A stretch of 64,000 nucleotides of DNA, taken from contig OY741287.1 in assembly GCA_963514095.1 (NCBI GenBank), positions 11,304,944 through 11,368,943 on the forward strand, read 5' to 3'. How positions within the stretch are numbered: position 1 is the stretch's first letter; the number at the start of each line of letters is the position of its first letter. Below the pieces are notes generated by a model. That model had not been told where the DNA came from, ran no database searches, and worked only from the letters and a program-made list of their open reading frames with translations. The position numbers and the translations under genes are program-made. The stretch is from Eutrigla gurnardus (taxonomy: Eukaryota > Chordata > Actinopteri > Perciformes > Triglidae). Positions 51,120 through 59,970 of this stretch are shown piece after piece.

Positions 51120-51399
51120 TGTAGCGACCCTGGTATGTGTACTAGTGAGTGACAGCGCTGTAGTCCAATCACAAGCAGGGTTACTAGGTCCAGCAACATG
51201 GGGGCTTGTGATTGGGGGAGGTTGCGCAGTGTGTGTGGGTGTCTTCCTGTGCGAGCTCCGAGTAGGAGTGTGTAAAATGTGGGTGTAGAGCGATACATGT
51301 GTGCCTTGTTAAGCTGCTGTAAAGTTGTGAAGTTCGTGGAATAAAGCCAACCGGCTGTTACACCGGATACCTGCCTCCGTTTCTGGTATGATTGCTACA
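51120..51399 (+). repeat. Gypsy-1 3' LTR (280 bp)
   Basis: Copy of 45609-45888, followed by the 'atat' target duplication. Confidence 0.97.
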
Positions 51400-51403
51400 A
51401 TAT

Positions 51404-52360
51404 GAAAACATAGTTTGCATTTATAATTATCTTGATGTCCGAGTGAACAGAATGGTAACTTACCCACAGCGTAACGTTACTCGTTTCTGAGCGCTAAACC
51501 AAATGCCCAGCATTAACGCAAACATCCGCTGTGGACTATCAAAATAAAGTGCATTTTCAAAATAAAACCGTTGGTTGCAGTCCCAAGTTTGACAGGAAGT
51601 TAACAAAATAACAAATTAATTATTTACACTGTTACATATGTGTAACTATAAAGGCTCTGTGTACATGTTGACATATGTGAAAGTCATTAATATTATATGT
51701 GTAATTGTGTTATTATGCTATATATATATATATATATATATACATACATACATACATTGAAACAATTACATGAACACTAAATGTCATCATCATAGCAATG
51801 TATTTTCCTGGCTGGAAAATGTAGTTTTGTGGCTGATCTGACTGCGAGTGTTCTGCCTCCGGGTGTTCTGTATCCAAGTGTTCCGAATCCGATTGTTGTC
51901 CTGCATCGACATCTGTGAATATTTTATCCTGTGATATTCTTTTCATCCGTATCTTATTATTGATAATTGGTTTAAAGCAATGATGCGATCATGTTCCACT
52001 GATCGTTTTGGCCGAGGCGTAGCGTCTCTCCAATTCGTACATTTCATTGTTTTTTAATATCTTCTGCACTAACAAAGAAGAATATAAAGTTCTTAATGTT
52101 TTCTTTTGCCCATTGAAACACCTCCATTGGTGTCAGAATATGGTTTGCATCCGTGGCCTGCAGACTTGCTTGTGCTGCAAGTCGCTTGTCACAGGCGGGT
52201 CTCTTTCATCAGGGATAAGGGGTTAATCCGTGATTTTCAGGTAATTAATGGCCAGCAGTCTAAATATTTAATTATTTGCCATCACTGAGCATAATACTAG
52301 GTTATTTCCACTATGTGGTATCGCAGCTAATTATGTGATATTTGTATACTTACCTATTGA
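51404..52360. other. Non-coding stretch, partly first exon of the unknown transcript
   Basis: On the minus strand the exon ending '...cgttacgctgtgg' has its donor at 51463-51458. A (TA)n microsatellite lies at 51719-51742. A minus-strand frame at 51946-51800 is acidic (DSEHLDTEHPEAEHSQSD) but has no known domain. No other feature was recognised. Confidence 0.45.
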
Positions 52361-52596
52361 CATGGGTTACAGTGATACTCCCTGCAGAGATCATCAGTAG
52401 TCTTGTGTGTTATGTGTAGTACCTATAAGAGACTTTTTAAGTTGCCACGGTTCAGGTTATGCATGCAGCAGAAGTAGACTGCTGACGGCTCTTAGCCAGA
52501 GAGTTGTACATGTGCTTAGGCTGCAAGTGGTTCAGTAAAGACCTTTTGGAAACCCCGTTACCGTGTGGACAGTGGATTATTTATGAAGATGCAACA
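52360..52596 (+). repeat. Gypsy-2 5' LTR (right end firm, left end uncertain)
   Basis: The sequence before the primer site ends in 'gaagatgcaaca' (52596), preceded by a likely R/U5 ('cagtaaagaccttttgg'). Without a 3' LTR copy the left border cannot be set. Confidence 0.45.
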
Positions 52597-52602
52597 TCTT
52601 TT

Positions 52603-52620
52603 TGGCGACGAGGATTAGTC
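52603..52620 (+). other. Gypsy-2 primer-binding site
   Basis: TGGCGACGAGGATTAGTC six bases after the presumed LTR end. 'TGGCGACGAGGAT' occurs at this place in many animal Gypsy elements. Confidence 0.65.
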
Positions 52621-52712
52621 TGGAGGAGGACAGCCGTCGGAAGGACCTGAAAAGAAAAAAACACGAGGGAGTTTGTTACATGTCCGGAGCTAGCAAGGAT
52701 TGCAGTTAGCCG

Positions 52713-53163
52713 TTGGCTAAGAAGAGAGGTATGGCTACAATTGGCACGCTAGCAGCGTTTGACCCCAAGAATCAGACCTGGGACGAGTATACTGAAATAC
52801 TCGAGCAGTTTTTCGCGGCCAATGAAATTGACGATGCAGACAGGCAAAAAGCTATACTGATAAGTGTCGTAGGAGCGTCGACCTACAGCTTGATGCGCAA
52901 CCTCCTCAGCCCGGACACGCCGAAAGATAAATCCTTCCAAGAGCTTGTACTCCTGATGAAAAATCACTTTGAACCAAAGTCCAGTGAAATTGTGCAAAGG
53001 TACAAATTTGACTCTCGTAACCGCAAGCCCAACGAAACAGTCATGGATTATGTGGCGGAGCTACGCCGTTTAGCACAAGATTGTAACTACGGTAACACCC
53101 TGCAACAGATGTTAAGAGACAGGATCGTTTGTGGGATCAATGATGATAGAATCCAGAGGCGTC
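52713..53163 (+). pseudogene. Gypsy-2 gag, N-terminal part
   Basis: Starts MAKKRGMATIGTLAAFDP and runs through WDEYTEILEQFFAANEI, a retrotransposon-gag-type region (FEPKSSEIVQRYKFDSRNRK, VMDYVAELRRLAQDC), to RIVCGINDDRIQRR, where the CACTA element begins. The rest of gag is at 56373. Confidence 0.92.
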
Positions 53164-53443
53164 CACTGCATGAAAAGTGGGATTTTCGTCAGTTAGCGGC
53201 TCTGTAAATTGCCGTGGAAGTTCAGGTTTACGACTGCAAACGGCAATTTGCAGGAAACACCGAAAACTGACGTAAATTGCCGGGAATTGACGTGGGCCTT
53301 GCTTGGCAGTTGTCCCCCCATGACCCCCCTCCCCGTAATCCTAGGGGAGGCTTTAACATGTAAATGAAAATGCTGTTAGCTATACAAATGCAAATCAGGG
53401 TAGCAGGGGGAGTTTTCCCCCAGGTGACATTTTTCTGAAAGGT

Positions 53444-53503
53444 GTTAACTTCATTTCATCTTCATTCAAAGATATAACTTCATTTCATCTTCATTCAAAG
53501 ATA
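53444..53503 (+). repeat. 30-bp tandem duplication in the CACTA element
   Basis: 'taacttcatttcatcttcat' with 'tcaaagata' occurs twice in direct succession. Confidence 0.9.
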
Positions 53504-53591
53504 CACAAAACAATTTGCTTCAACAATTACTTTTAATCAGGCTTTGCCACAAAGGTAAAATGTACATTCATGCAAACAACATCACAGTCTC

Positions 53592-53842
53592 CTAGAGCTC
53601 AACCACTGTGCATAGTGGCATGACTACAGTGACCCTTTCTTTGGTCTTGCTTAAATGCACAGTGGATGTGTTAACCACACATCTCCCAGCAATGCGCTCA
53701 ACAGGCAGAAATGATGCTGGGTATGACGTGTCCCCTGCAAGCTCCAAACTTCTATTGGCTTTCCATAAAAATGTCTGTCCGGATGGGGATGAAGCCAGGA
53801 AACTTGCGCAGTAACATGTTTAAATGCAGTACCTTTTGACAC
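53592..53842 (-). pseudogene. CACTA/EnSpm transposase, C-terminal remnant
   Basis: The minus strand reads TAQVSWLHPHPDRHFYGKPIEVW, then, after a one-base frame change around 53740, SYPASFLPVERIAGRCVV and on to a stop at 53592-53594. A 'W..HP....YGKP.EVW' block followed by 'PASFLPV.RI' is what I recall as the conserved C-terminus of CACTA-type transposases. The N-terminal 90% of the gene is gone; in an intact element it would lie between here and the plus-strand gene, in divergent orientation. Confidence 0.75.
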
Positions 53843-53899
53843 AACATTAACAACTATAAACTGCTTTATAATGGCTGGTCGTAGTTATGCTAGAGGGTC

Positions 53900-54150
53900 A
53901 AGGATGGGTTCATAGATCTTAGATCTCGGCTGTGTTCGAAATGCCATACTAACGTCCTACTCGTACTTAATTGTGACGTAAATTTGAGTACGTAGTGCGT
54001 TCACATACAATAATATGTGAATTTGTGCACGCGAGAAATGCCCGGATGTATACTGCATTGGCAAGAATTTCTGAGTACAGCGGACCTTGCTAAATCTACT
54101 CAACTTCCCAAAATGCATTGCGGCTCGTCTGACTTCACAAGTTTTGGATA
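53900..54150 (+). promoter_or_regulatory. Probable promoter region of the transposon-borne gene
   Basis: Lies between the divergent transposase remnant and the ATG at 54151. Contains 'caacttcccaaaatgcattg', similar to the ZNF143/SBS-like element 'ACTACAATTCCCAGAATGC'. No TATA box near the ATG. The start site is unknown. Confidence 0.35.
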
Positions 54151-54204
54151 ATGGCGGACGACTGCGGTGATTCTGGCGAGGAGCCCGACACAAACCGCGT
54201 GCAT
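54151..54204 (+). CDS. Transposon-borne gene exon 1
   Basis: The ATG at 54151 begins MADDCGDSGEEPDTNRVH. Donor GTAAGT is a perfect consensus. Phase 0. The acidic start is typical of nuclear regulatory proteins, but this is not diagnostic. Confidence 0.7.
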
Positions 54205-54483
54205 GTAAGTATACTGTAACATGACTTTTATGTTTCCAGCTGACTTTTAAATCGTATTGATAATGAACGTTACTTTATTGTTGTTGGCATTGTACGTTAA
54301 CGTTACGAATCGAAGGTCCTGCCAGCCAGCTAGCCTACTGACGGTAATTTACCATTTAGGGGTTAGCGAGCGCAAGCGAAGTGGAAAATGTGCCGTTTTT
54401 ACCGACGTTAACTAATAATATAGTGCTTATGTTAAACCGTGGTTATATATTTACTAACGGTGATTAATAACGCCGTGCACCAG

Positions 54484-54562
54484 ACACCGAGCGCCTCATT
54501 CAGTGGGGGGAACGAGGAGGAGACGTTCACGTTCACCGGCAGGAGGGATGCTGTTCTGAGAG
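54484..54562 (+). CDS. Transposon-borne gene exon 2 (GC donor)
   Basis: Acceptor TGCACCAG, 79 nt, ends ...GRRDAVLR plus one base (phase 1). The donor dinucleotide at 54563-54564 is GC, followed by TTCACT, a poor match to a GC-AG consensus. It is either a rare GC donor or a point mutation that may have inactivated this copy. Reading on gives a stop at 54572. Confidence 0.6.
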
Positions 54563-54610
54563 GCTTCACTTAAGAAAATGTGGTTTAAATGTTATAATTC
54601 TTATATCCAG

Positions 54611-54639
54611 GACTGCTGGAGACTCTCAGGATGATTGCG
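54611..54639 (+). CDS. Transposon-borne gene exon 3
   Basis: 29 nt, acceptor TTATATCCAG, donor GTAAGA. It encodes LLETLRMIA, which joins AVLR(G) to EAVRRLH as a continuous amphipathic helix. The helix supports the exon-2 end proposed above. Confidence 0.65.
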
Positions 54640-54822
54640 GTAAGAATATGTTCGGTGACTGCTAGCTAAGCTAAAATTAGCAAACCAAGCCCAAGCTAAA
54701 AGTAGCTTAAAAGCTAATAGTCCAAGCTAAAAGTAGCATAGTAGCCTTGTAAAAGAACAAGAGAGAGGAACCAGTGTAACGTTAAGTTGCTTTGTTAAGT
54801 GTATGTTGTTGGTCTTTTACAG

Positions 54823-54884
54823 GAAGCAGTACGCCGTCTTCACAACTCGGAGACGAATTGTAGGCGCTACGAACCTGAGCAAGG
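54823..54884 (+). CDS. Transposon-borne gene exon 4
   Basis: 62 nt, acceptor TCTTTTACAG, donor GTACGA, phase 0 to 2. Encodes EAVRRLHNSETNCRRYEPEQ. Confidence 0.7.
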
Positions 54885-54979
54885 GTACGATTTAAAGAAT
54901 ATGCTTTCATTCTGCTGTATAAGGAAATAGATGCGTTAACAGTAGATACCGATCTTAACTGTTCATTTTGTTTTCACAG

Positions 54980-55077
54980 ACGAACCTCGCCTCATAACGA
55001 AGCTGTGACCTCTTACTTGCTCGGAGCTTTGTCCGCAAGTCCGGATTTCTATGACGCTGATAGTGATGCCATTGTGT
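54980..55077 (+). CDS. Transposon-borne gene exon 5
   Basis: 98 nt, acceptor TGTTTTCACAG, donor GTAAGT, phase 2 to 1. Encodes SPHNEAVTSYLLGALSASPD and an acidic end DADSDAIV. Confidence 0.7.
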
Positions 55078-55169
55078 GTAAGTAACTTTTACTGTTTTCT
55101 TCTTCCTTGTTTTAATTTTACTGTGACTTAAGTTTTCTTATTCATACCACTCATTTAATTGTTTTCCAG

Positions 55170-55288
55170 CTGCCTGTAAGACATACTATGAAACGGTACG
55201 CAGGAGCTTCAGACACACACAGCCTGATCTCGCATCGCAGGCGGAAGCTGTGAAGAGGTCAGCTCGGAGTCGTTCCAGGAGAAAGAGG
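55170..55288 (+). CDS. Transposon-borne gene exon 6
   Basis: 119 nt, acceptor TGTTTTCCAG, donor GTAAGA, phase 1 to 0. Encodes ACKTYYETVRRSFRHTQPDL and a basic SARSRSRRKR end, a plausible nuclear localisation or DNA-binding patch. Confidence 0.72.
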
Positions 55289-55433
55289 GTAAGACTTATT
55301 AGACTTATTAGATCCGTTTTTGGTCAATGTGACCAAACCTACCTAAACCTATTTTCAGGTGCATTAATAGAAGTGTTGTGTCCATGCGCAGTGCATCGCG
55401 CAGTACTGATTGTCTTTATTGATTGTTTTACAG

Positions 55434-55664
55434 CTGCTGGAAGCGAGACGGAGTGTGCTTGCTGGCGATGAGGTGGACTGTTGGAAGTGCGCCACCACAG
55501 ACATGATGTCTGATGAGGAGGACGGCGTCGTTGGCGGGGTGTCTGGATGGATTGTGCGACCTCCATCCTCTCGTAGCCAGGAGCTCACCGAGCTCTGTGC
55601 GACTCTACAGTCGCGATTAGAGAAGACTCCCAAGTACAGGGCCACGCACCGCAGGCGGCTGTAA
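55434..55664 (+). CDS. Transposon-borne gene exon 7 and stop
   Basis: Acceptor TTGTTTTACAG, 76 codons, TAA at 55662. Contains VDCWKCATTDMMSDEEDG, GWIVRPPSSRSQELTELC and a basic end KYRATHRRRL. The MSDEEDG plus Trp/Pro-rich block looks like a conserved domain rather than random sequence. Confidence 0.75.
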   Translation: MLEARRSVLAGDEVDCWKCATTDMMSDEEDGVVGGVSGWIVRPPSSRSQELTELCATLQSRLEKTPKYRATHRRRL

Positions 55665-55745
55665 AATTGACCAAATTCGGACAGAATGTCGCCAGTTCAT
55701 TTGTTTGTTGTGTGGGCAAATTTGTACAGTTGTGTGTTGTGTTGT

Positions 55746-55756
55746 CAATAAAGCTC
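55746..55756 (+). terminator. Poly(A) signal of the transposon-borne gene
   Basis: AATAAA in 'gtcaataaagctc', 85 bp after the stop codon, followed by a T/GT-rich stretch. Good position for a 3' end. Confidence 0.75.
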
Positions 55757-55796
55757 TTTCTTTGAATACTTCCTCCTGGCAATTTTTCCTTTCCTC

Positions 55797-55900
55797 AATA
55801 AATTCATTCATATTTATATTTATAAATATATAAATAAATAAAAATAAATATATGTGTGTATATATATGTATAAATATACATATATATATAAACATATATG

Positions 55901-55934
<34 letters not shown>

Positions 55935-55935
55935 G
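55797..55935. repeat. AT-rich microsatellite (TA, TATAAA)
   Basis: Long tatata/aaataaata runs inside the CACTA element, after the gene. Confidence 0.95.
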
Positions 55936-56165
55936 TGATAGATCTGCTAACCAATCACTAGTGATTATTCTTGTTTAAAAGACCCAGTGTGACCAATAGT
56001 AACACATCTGCCAACGGGGGTGGGGTTTACATTTATAATGACTCATCAGGTTGACCAATAGTGACAGATCTGCCAACATGGGTTGGCTTTACATTTATAA
56101 TGACCAGATCTGCCAACCAATCACGAGCGATTATACTTGTTTAAAACTAGTGGTTTCATCCAATC
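55936..56165 (+). repeat. Degenerate tandem repeat of about 80 bp
   Basis: 'gaccaatagtgacagatctg' with 'ccaac' and 'acatttataatgac' recurs about three times with variation. Confidence 0.75.
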
Positions 56166-56372
56166 CTGAGTGAGGATATTCAAGCCATCTCTGGCCAGGC
56201 GCGGTTTCGCTGCTATTCATATGCTAATTAGAGCCTTCACTGTGGTTCGTTTCCGACAATTTTCGGCACAGACGAACGCGGCGTTCGCAGCCTGTAAATT
56301 GTCGTTAACTCCCGAAAATTAGGGAGATTTTCGGGCGTTTACAGGGACGAAAATCCGACTTTTCATGCAGTG

Positions 56373-57143
56373 GTCTCCGGTCAGAAGCAGACCTCACTTT
56401 TGAAAAGGCCCTGTCAATTGCTGTATCACATGAGACGGCAAATAAAAATGCACAGGACCTGCAGACCGGAACATCAGCGAAATGTTTCAGCATCAACGAT
56501 AGACAGCAGGAGGCTTGCACCTTTAAAGGAGACAGCAGAGAGTGCTACCGGTGCAAAGGGACCAGGCAAGAGAAGAGATCATATAGCAAGAGCTTGTAGA
56601 AGCAAAGCTAAACTGAACCAGAAAAAACAGGAACTTGCAAATGAAAAGAAAGACAAAAAGTGGAGTTCACGCTACCATTCTCACAAAGTACACGAAACAG
56701 AAGATGAAAGTAAAAGTTATAGCTCTGAGCAAGACTCCTTCACACTGAACTGCATCAAGAGTAGGCAAGAGCAGCGGAGCCAACTGTACAAATTAGGGTG
56801 TCGGAGCGCCGAGTACCCGCGAAAAGTAGTCCCCTACACAGTGAAGATGAAACTCAATGAGGAAGATGTAACCTTTGAAGTTGACACTGGATGTGGCCTA
56901 ACAGTCATGAGTGAAGAGACATTTAAAGAGACGTGGAGACACACCAAACTCCCTAGTTTGAAGCCCATCAAAATTAAATTGGAAACTTACACAGGAGATC
57001 CTGTTAAGGTGATTGGTGCCACGCATGTCAGAGTCCGATACCAGCAGCAGACAAAGAAACTGCCCCTGATCGTGGTCAAAGGGGACGGGCCCAGCTTGCT
57101 AGGACGAGGCTGGCTTGAGGACATATATTTGGACTGGAGATAA
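56373..57143 (+). pseudogene. Gypsy-2 gag end and protease
   Basis: Gag resumes with ADLTFEKALSIAVSHETA, a nucleocapsid-like piece with broken zinc knuckle (ECYRCKGT), then the protease with the VDTGCGLTVM active site and the conserved LLGRGWLEDIYLDW end. TAA at 57141. The zinc-knuckle area changes frame near 56560-56590. Confidence 0.87.
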
Positions 57144-58605
57144 ATGGAAAGATAACTGGAAATAAAAAACAGACGCACAGCTGAAAAAGTGCACCAGATT
57201 AAGACAACAGAAAACACACTACAGCAAGTGTTAAACAAGCACGAGGACGTGTTCAAAGAAGAGTTGGGCACCCTAAAAGGCACCAACACTACCATTTGTG
57301 TAAAACAGGACGCCATCCCACGTTTCTTCCCCCTACGGTCTGTCCCATTTGCCATGAGAGCAAAAGTAGATGAGGAAATAGACATACTATTGAAGGAAAA
57401 CATCATCTCGCCAGTGAAATATGCAGAATGGGCGGCACCTGTGGTGCCAATTCTGAAGCCTATAGGGACTGTAAGACTGTGCGGAGACTTTAAACTTACA
57501 GTAAATACAGTGGCTTCCCTGGAACAGTATCCAATACCCAGAGTGGAGGACCTGTTCACAGCACTTTCTGGAGGAAAACAGTTCTCTAAACTAGACATGG
57601 GTCACGCTTACCAACAAATACTCCTGGATGAGGAATCCAAGAAGTATCTGACAGTGAACACGCACCGAGGGTTATTCACATACAACAGACTGCCTTTTGG
57701 AGTGGCGTCTGCGCCAGCCATGTTCCAGAGGACGATGGAAGGCCTTTTGAAACGGATACCTATGGTGGTGGTGTATCTGGATGACATCTTGGTGAGCGGG
57801 GAGGATGAGGCGGACCACCTGAAGAACTTAGCCGAGGTGTTGAGCAGGTTGGAGGAGGCTGGTCTGCGGCTGAAAAGAAGCAAGTGTGCCTTCATGCAAG
57901 AAGAAGTGGAGTACTTGGGGCCCAAAGTGGATGCACAGGGGCTCCACCCAGTGGAGAAGAAAGTTAAAGCCATCATGGATGCTCCTGCTCCCATGAACGT
58001 CACAGAACTCAAAGCATACTTGGGTTTGTTAAATTATTACAACAAATTCCTCCCCAACCTGGCAACCCTGCTGGCCCCCCTACATGAACTTTTGAGACAG
58101 AATGTAAACTGGTCATGGCAAAAGAAACAAGAAGAAGCGTTTCAAAAATCAAAGACGCTGCTGAAATCAGCTGATGTGTTAATCCACTACTCAGCGGACC
58201 GAGAGTTACTTCTCTCATGCGATGCGTCACCGTACGGTGTGGGAGCCGTATTGTCACACAGGATGGATGATGGCAGTGAGAAACCGCTCACCTGCGGAAA
58301 AGAGGTACTCTCAGATTGACAAAGAAGGTTTAGCTGTAATGTTTGGCCTCAAGAAATTCCACAAGTACTTGTACGGCCGAGTTTTCACTATTTATACAGA
58401 CCATAAGCCGCTGATTTCTCTTTTCAACATGAAGAAGCCTATACCTCAGATGGGCTCACCGAGAGTGCAGAGATGGGCTGTGACATTGAGCGCTTATGAG
58501 TACAACATCGTGTACAAGCCCGGCAAACACCATGCAAATGCGGATGCGCTCAGCAGATTGCCTGTGCCGCTTGTTTTTTCGCTCGGTGGACCGACACTAA
58601 TATGA
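57144..58605 (+). pseudogene. Gypsy-2 reverse transcriptase and RNase H
   Basis: In the protease frame but after two stop codons (57141, about 57153), the frame 57189-58319 contains AAPVVPILKPIGTVRLCGDF, KLDMGHAYQQILLDE, and VVYLDDILVSG (active site, about residue 196). RNase H begins SCDASPYGVGAVLSH. Its end is in a second frame 58222-58605 (AEKRYSQIDKEGLAVMFGLK, YTDHKPLISLF, HHANADALSRLP) after a small deletion near 58290. The linker ends at 58605. Integrase is missing. Confidence 0.93.
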
Positions 58606-58609
58606 CGAC

Positions 58610-59970
58610 GCTGAAGTTGGCTTCCGATTCGCCAGCCTCCGATTCGGCAATTAAGGGGAAAATTAAGGGGAAATTAACTCATTGTGCAGTGCGACTGTTT
58701 GTCCACTGATTGACTGTTTTTTTGTGACACTTCTTGATGTGAAAACATTTTAGACATTTTAGGTAAGACATCAGCTTTGCCTGACACCTACTATTGTATC
58801 TGTAAAACTTTTATTTTGTTTGTGAAAATGCTAAAGGGGAGATTTTGCCATTTTTGTTTTATACCAAGACCTCATTAGACCAGGTCCAGATCCAAAACCA
58901 CTGTGCCTAGACTTCTCAAATCTGGACTGGATTAATCTACAGACCTTGAAGATTCATAAAAACACAGTTTCTGATTTGTGAAACCTTTATTCTATTTGTG
59001 AAAATGCAATAAGACACAATTCACCTTTTTTTCAGCATGTAGACCACATTAGACCAGGTCCAGATGTATCAATGATCCAGATTGTGAAACCTTTATTCTA
59101 TTTGTGAAAACCTCGTCTAATGAGGTTTATATGCTGGAAAAACAATATAATGTGCCTTTATTGCATTTTCACAAATAGAATATAGGTTTCACAAATCAGA
59201 AACTGTGTTTTTATGAATCTTCAAGGTCTGTAGATTAATCCAGTCCAGATTTGAGAGGTCTAGGTACAGTGGTTTTTGATCTGGACCTGGTCTAATGAGG
59301 TCTACATGCTGGAAAAACAGTATAATTGTGAGGGTTGTGTTCTGCACTGTCTGTTTTTTCTCCGCCTCTTCTGTCTCCCTTACAGAGCCGGGCAGGTGGG
59401 GCTGACGAGGCACACCTGCTGTCACTCAGCTCATCACCACTTCCATAAAGCCTCTGGTCTTCGCTCTACTCTGCCAGATAATTCCGTCTCGTCGGTAGAG
59501 CCGACCCTCCTAAGTATAGTTATTCTGTGTGCTGCTCGTTGCTGCCATCGTGTAATTTAACGTGTGTTTTTCTCTCGTGTTTTTTCAGTTTCGTTTTCCT
59601 TGCTGCCTCGTCGCCTGTGTTCCTGAGTTGGTTGCCTATGTGCCTTTGTGTTTTTCGTTCCTCTGGATTTTCCCCGCTGCCTCGCCAGCCACCACTCGTT
59701 TTATTCGTGGACACCTTTTGTTAGCCACCACTCGTTTTATTCGTGGACACCTTTTGTTGAAATAAACTTTGTTCCGCTCATACGTCTACGCCTGCCAGTC
59801 TGTGCTTCCGGGTCCTACCCTCGCTTAGCCGTAACAATAATGTGCCTTTATTGCATTTTCACAAATAGAATAAAGGTTTCACATCAGAGAATGTGTTTTT
59901 ATGAATCTTCAAGGTCTGTAGATTAATCCAGTCCAGATTTGAGAGGTCTAGGCACAGTGAATAAGCTTTA
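58610..59970. repeat. Palindromic repeat cluster (three related units)
   Basis: Unit 58862-58998 (minus sense) is the inverse of 59160-59295, and 59842-59962 repeats 59148-59270 in direct orientation. Shared stretches include 'ttcaaggtctgtagattaat', 'ccagtccagatttgagaggt' and 'attgcattttcacaaataga'. The second and third units were adjacent before the solo LTR inserted. The origin of the unit is unknown; it may be a MITE. Confidence 0.85.
59327..59836 (+). mobile_element. Solo LTR (510 bp)
   Basis: TG...CA ends ('tgtgagggttg' and 'agccgtaaca') with a perfect 5-bp duplication 'ataat' (59322-59326 and 59837-59841). AATAAA occurs at about 59760. Without it the sequence on both sides fits a neighbouring unit of the repeat cluster. 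A 35-bp tandem duplication starting 'gccaccactcgttttattcg' lies at 59689-59757. No internal region: LTR-LTR recombination product. Confidence 0.9.

Larger units (their letters stand above)
45609..51399 (+). mobile_element. Gypsy-type LTR retrotransposon, nearly intact
   Basis: 280-bp LTRs at both ends, identical as far as I can read (tgtagcgacc...attgctaca), with a 4-bp duplication 'atat' (45605-45608 and 51400-51403). The order gag, protease, reverse transcriptase, RNase H, integrase is that of Gypsy/Metaviridae. Only two lesions were seen: an in-frame TAG in gag (46257) and one frameshift before integrase (about 49400). Total length 5791 bp. A young insertion. Confidence 0.97.
54151..55664 (+). 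other. Seven-exon gene inside the CACTA element (accessory protein, 223 codons)
   Basis: Exons 54151-54204, 54484-54562, 54611-54639, 54823-54884, 54980-55077, 55170-55288 and 55434-55664. Phases are compatible throughout and the sum is 672 nt, with TAA at the end. Every junction has GT-AG except exon 2, whose donor position is GC. The poly(A) signal AATAAA follows at 55749. The protein is acidic at the start, basic in the middle and Trp/Cys-rich near the end. I do not know its function. It may be the second protein of fish EnSpm elements, or a captured host gene (a C14orf93-like sequence is a guess to test). Confidence 0.7.
53164..56372 (+). mobile_element. CACTA/EnSpm-like DNA transposon carrying a spliced gene
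   Basis: Ends 'cactgcatgaaaagtgggat' and the inverse 'atccgacttttcatgcagtg'. The target duplication is 'gtc' (53161-53163 and 56373-56375). CACTG ends with a 3-bp duplication fit CACTA/EnSpm elements. Subterminal repeats of 'aaattgccg' type lie on both sides. Inside are a minus-strand transposase C-terminus (53592-53842), a seven-exon plus-strand gene (54151-55664), an AT-rich microsatellite and 80-bp repeats near the right end. Length 3209 bp. The transposase body is deleted, so it is non-autonomous. Confidence 0.85.
52597..58605 (+). mobile_element. Gypsy-2 retrotransposon (K02A2.6/Mag-like), split by a CACTA element and 3'-truncated
   Basis: Gag 52713-53163 continues at 56373 after the 3209-bp CACTA insertion. 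Protease, reverse transcriptase and most of RNase H follow. The element ends at about 58605 inside the RNase H/integrase linker, so integrase and the 3' LTR are absent. Confidence 0.92.

Noticed and set aside
45587..51298. Minus-strand frames MYRSTPTFYTLLLG at both ends of Gypsy-1
   Set aside because: Antisense of the two identical LTRs, not a gene.
51713..51946. Acidic minus-strand frame as a possible transposase exon
   Set aside because: Half of it is TA-repeat translation. No conserved motif and no splice context.
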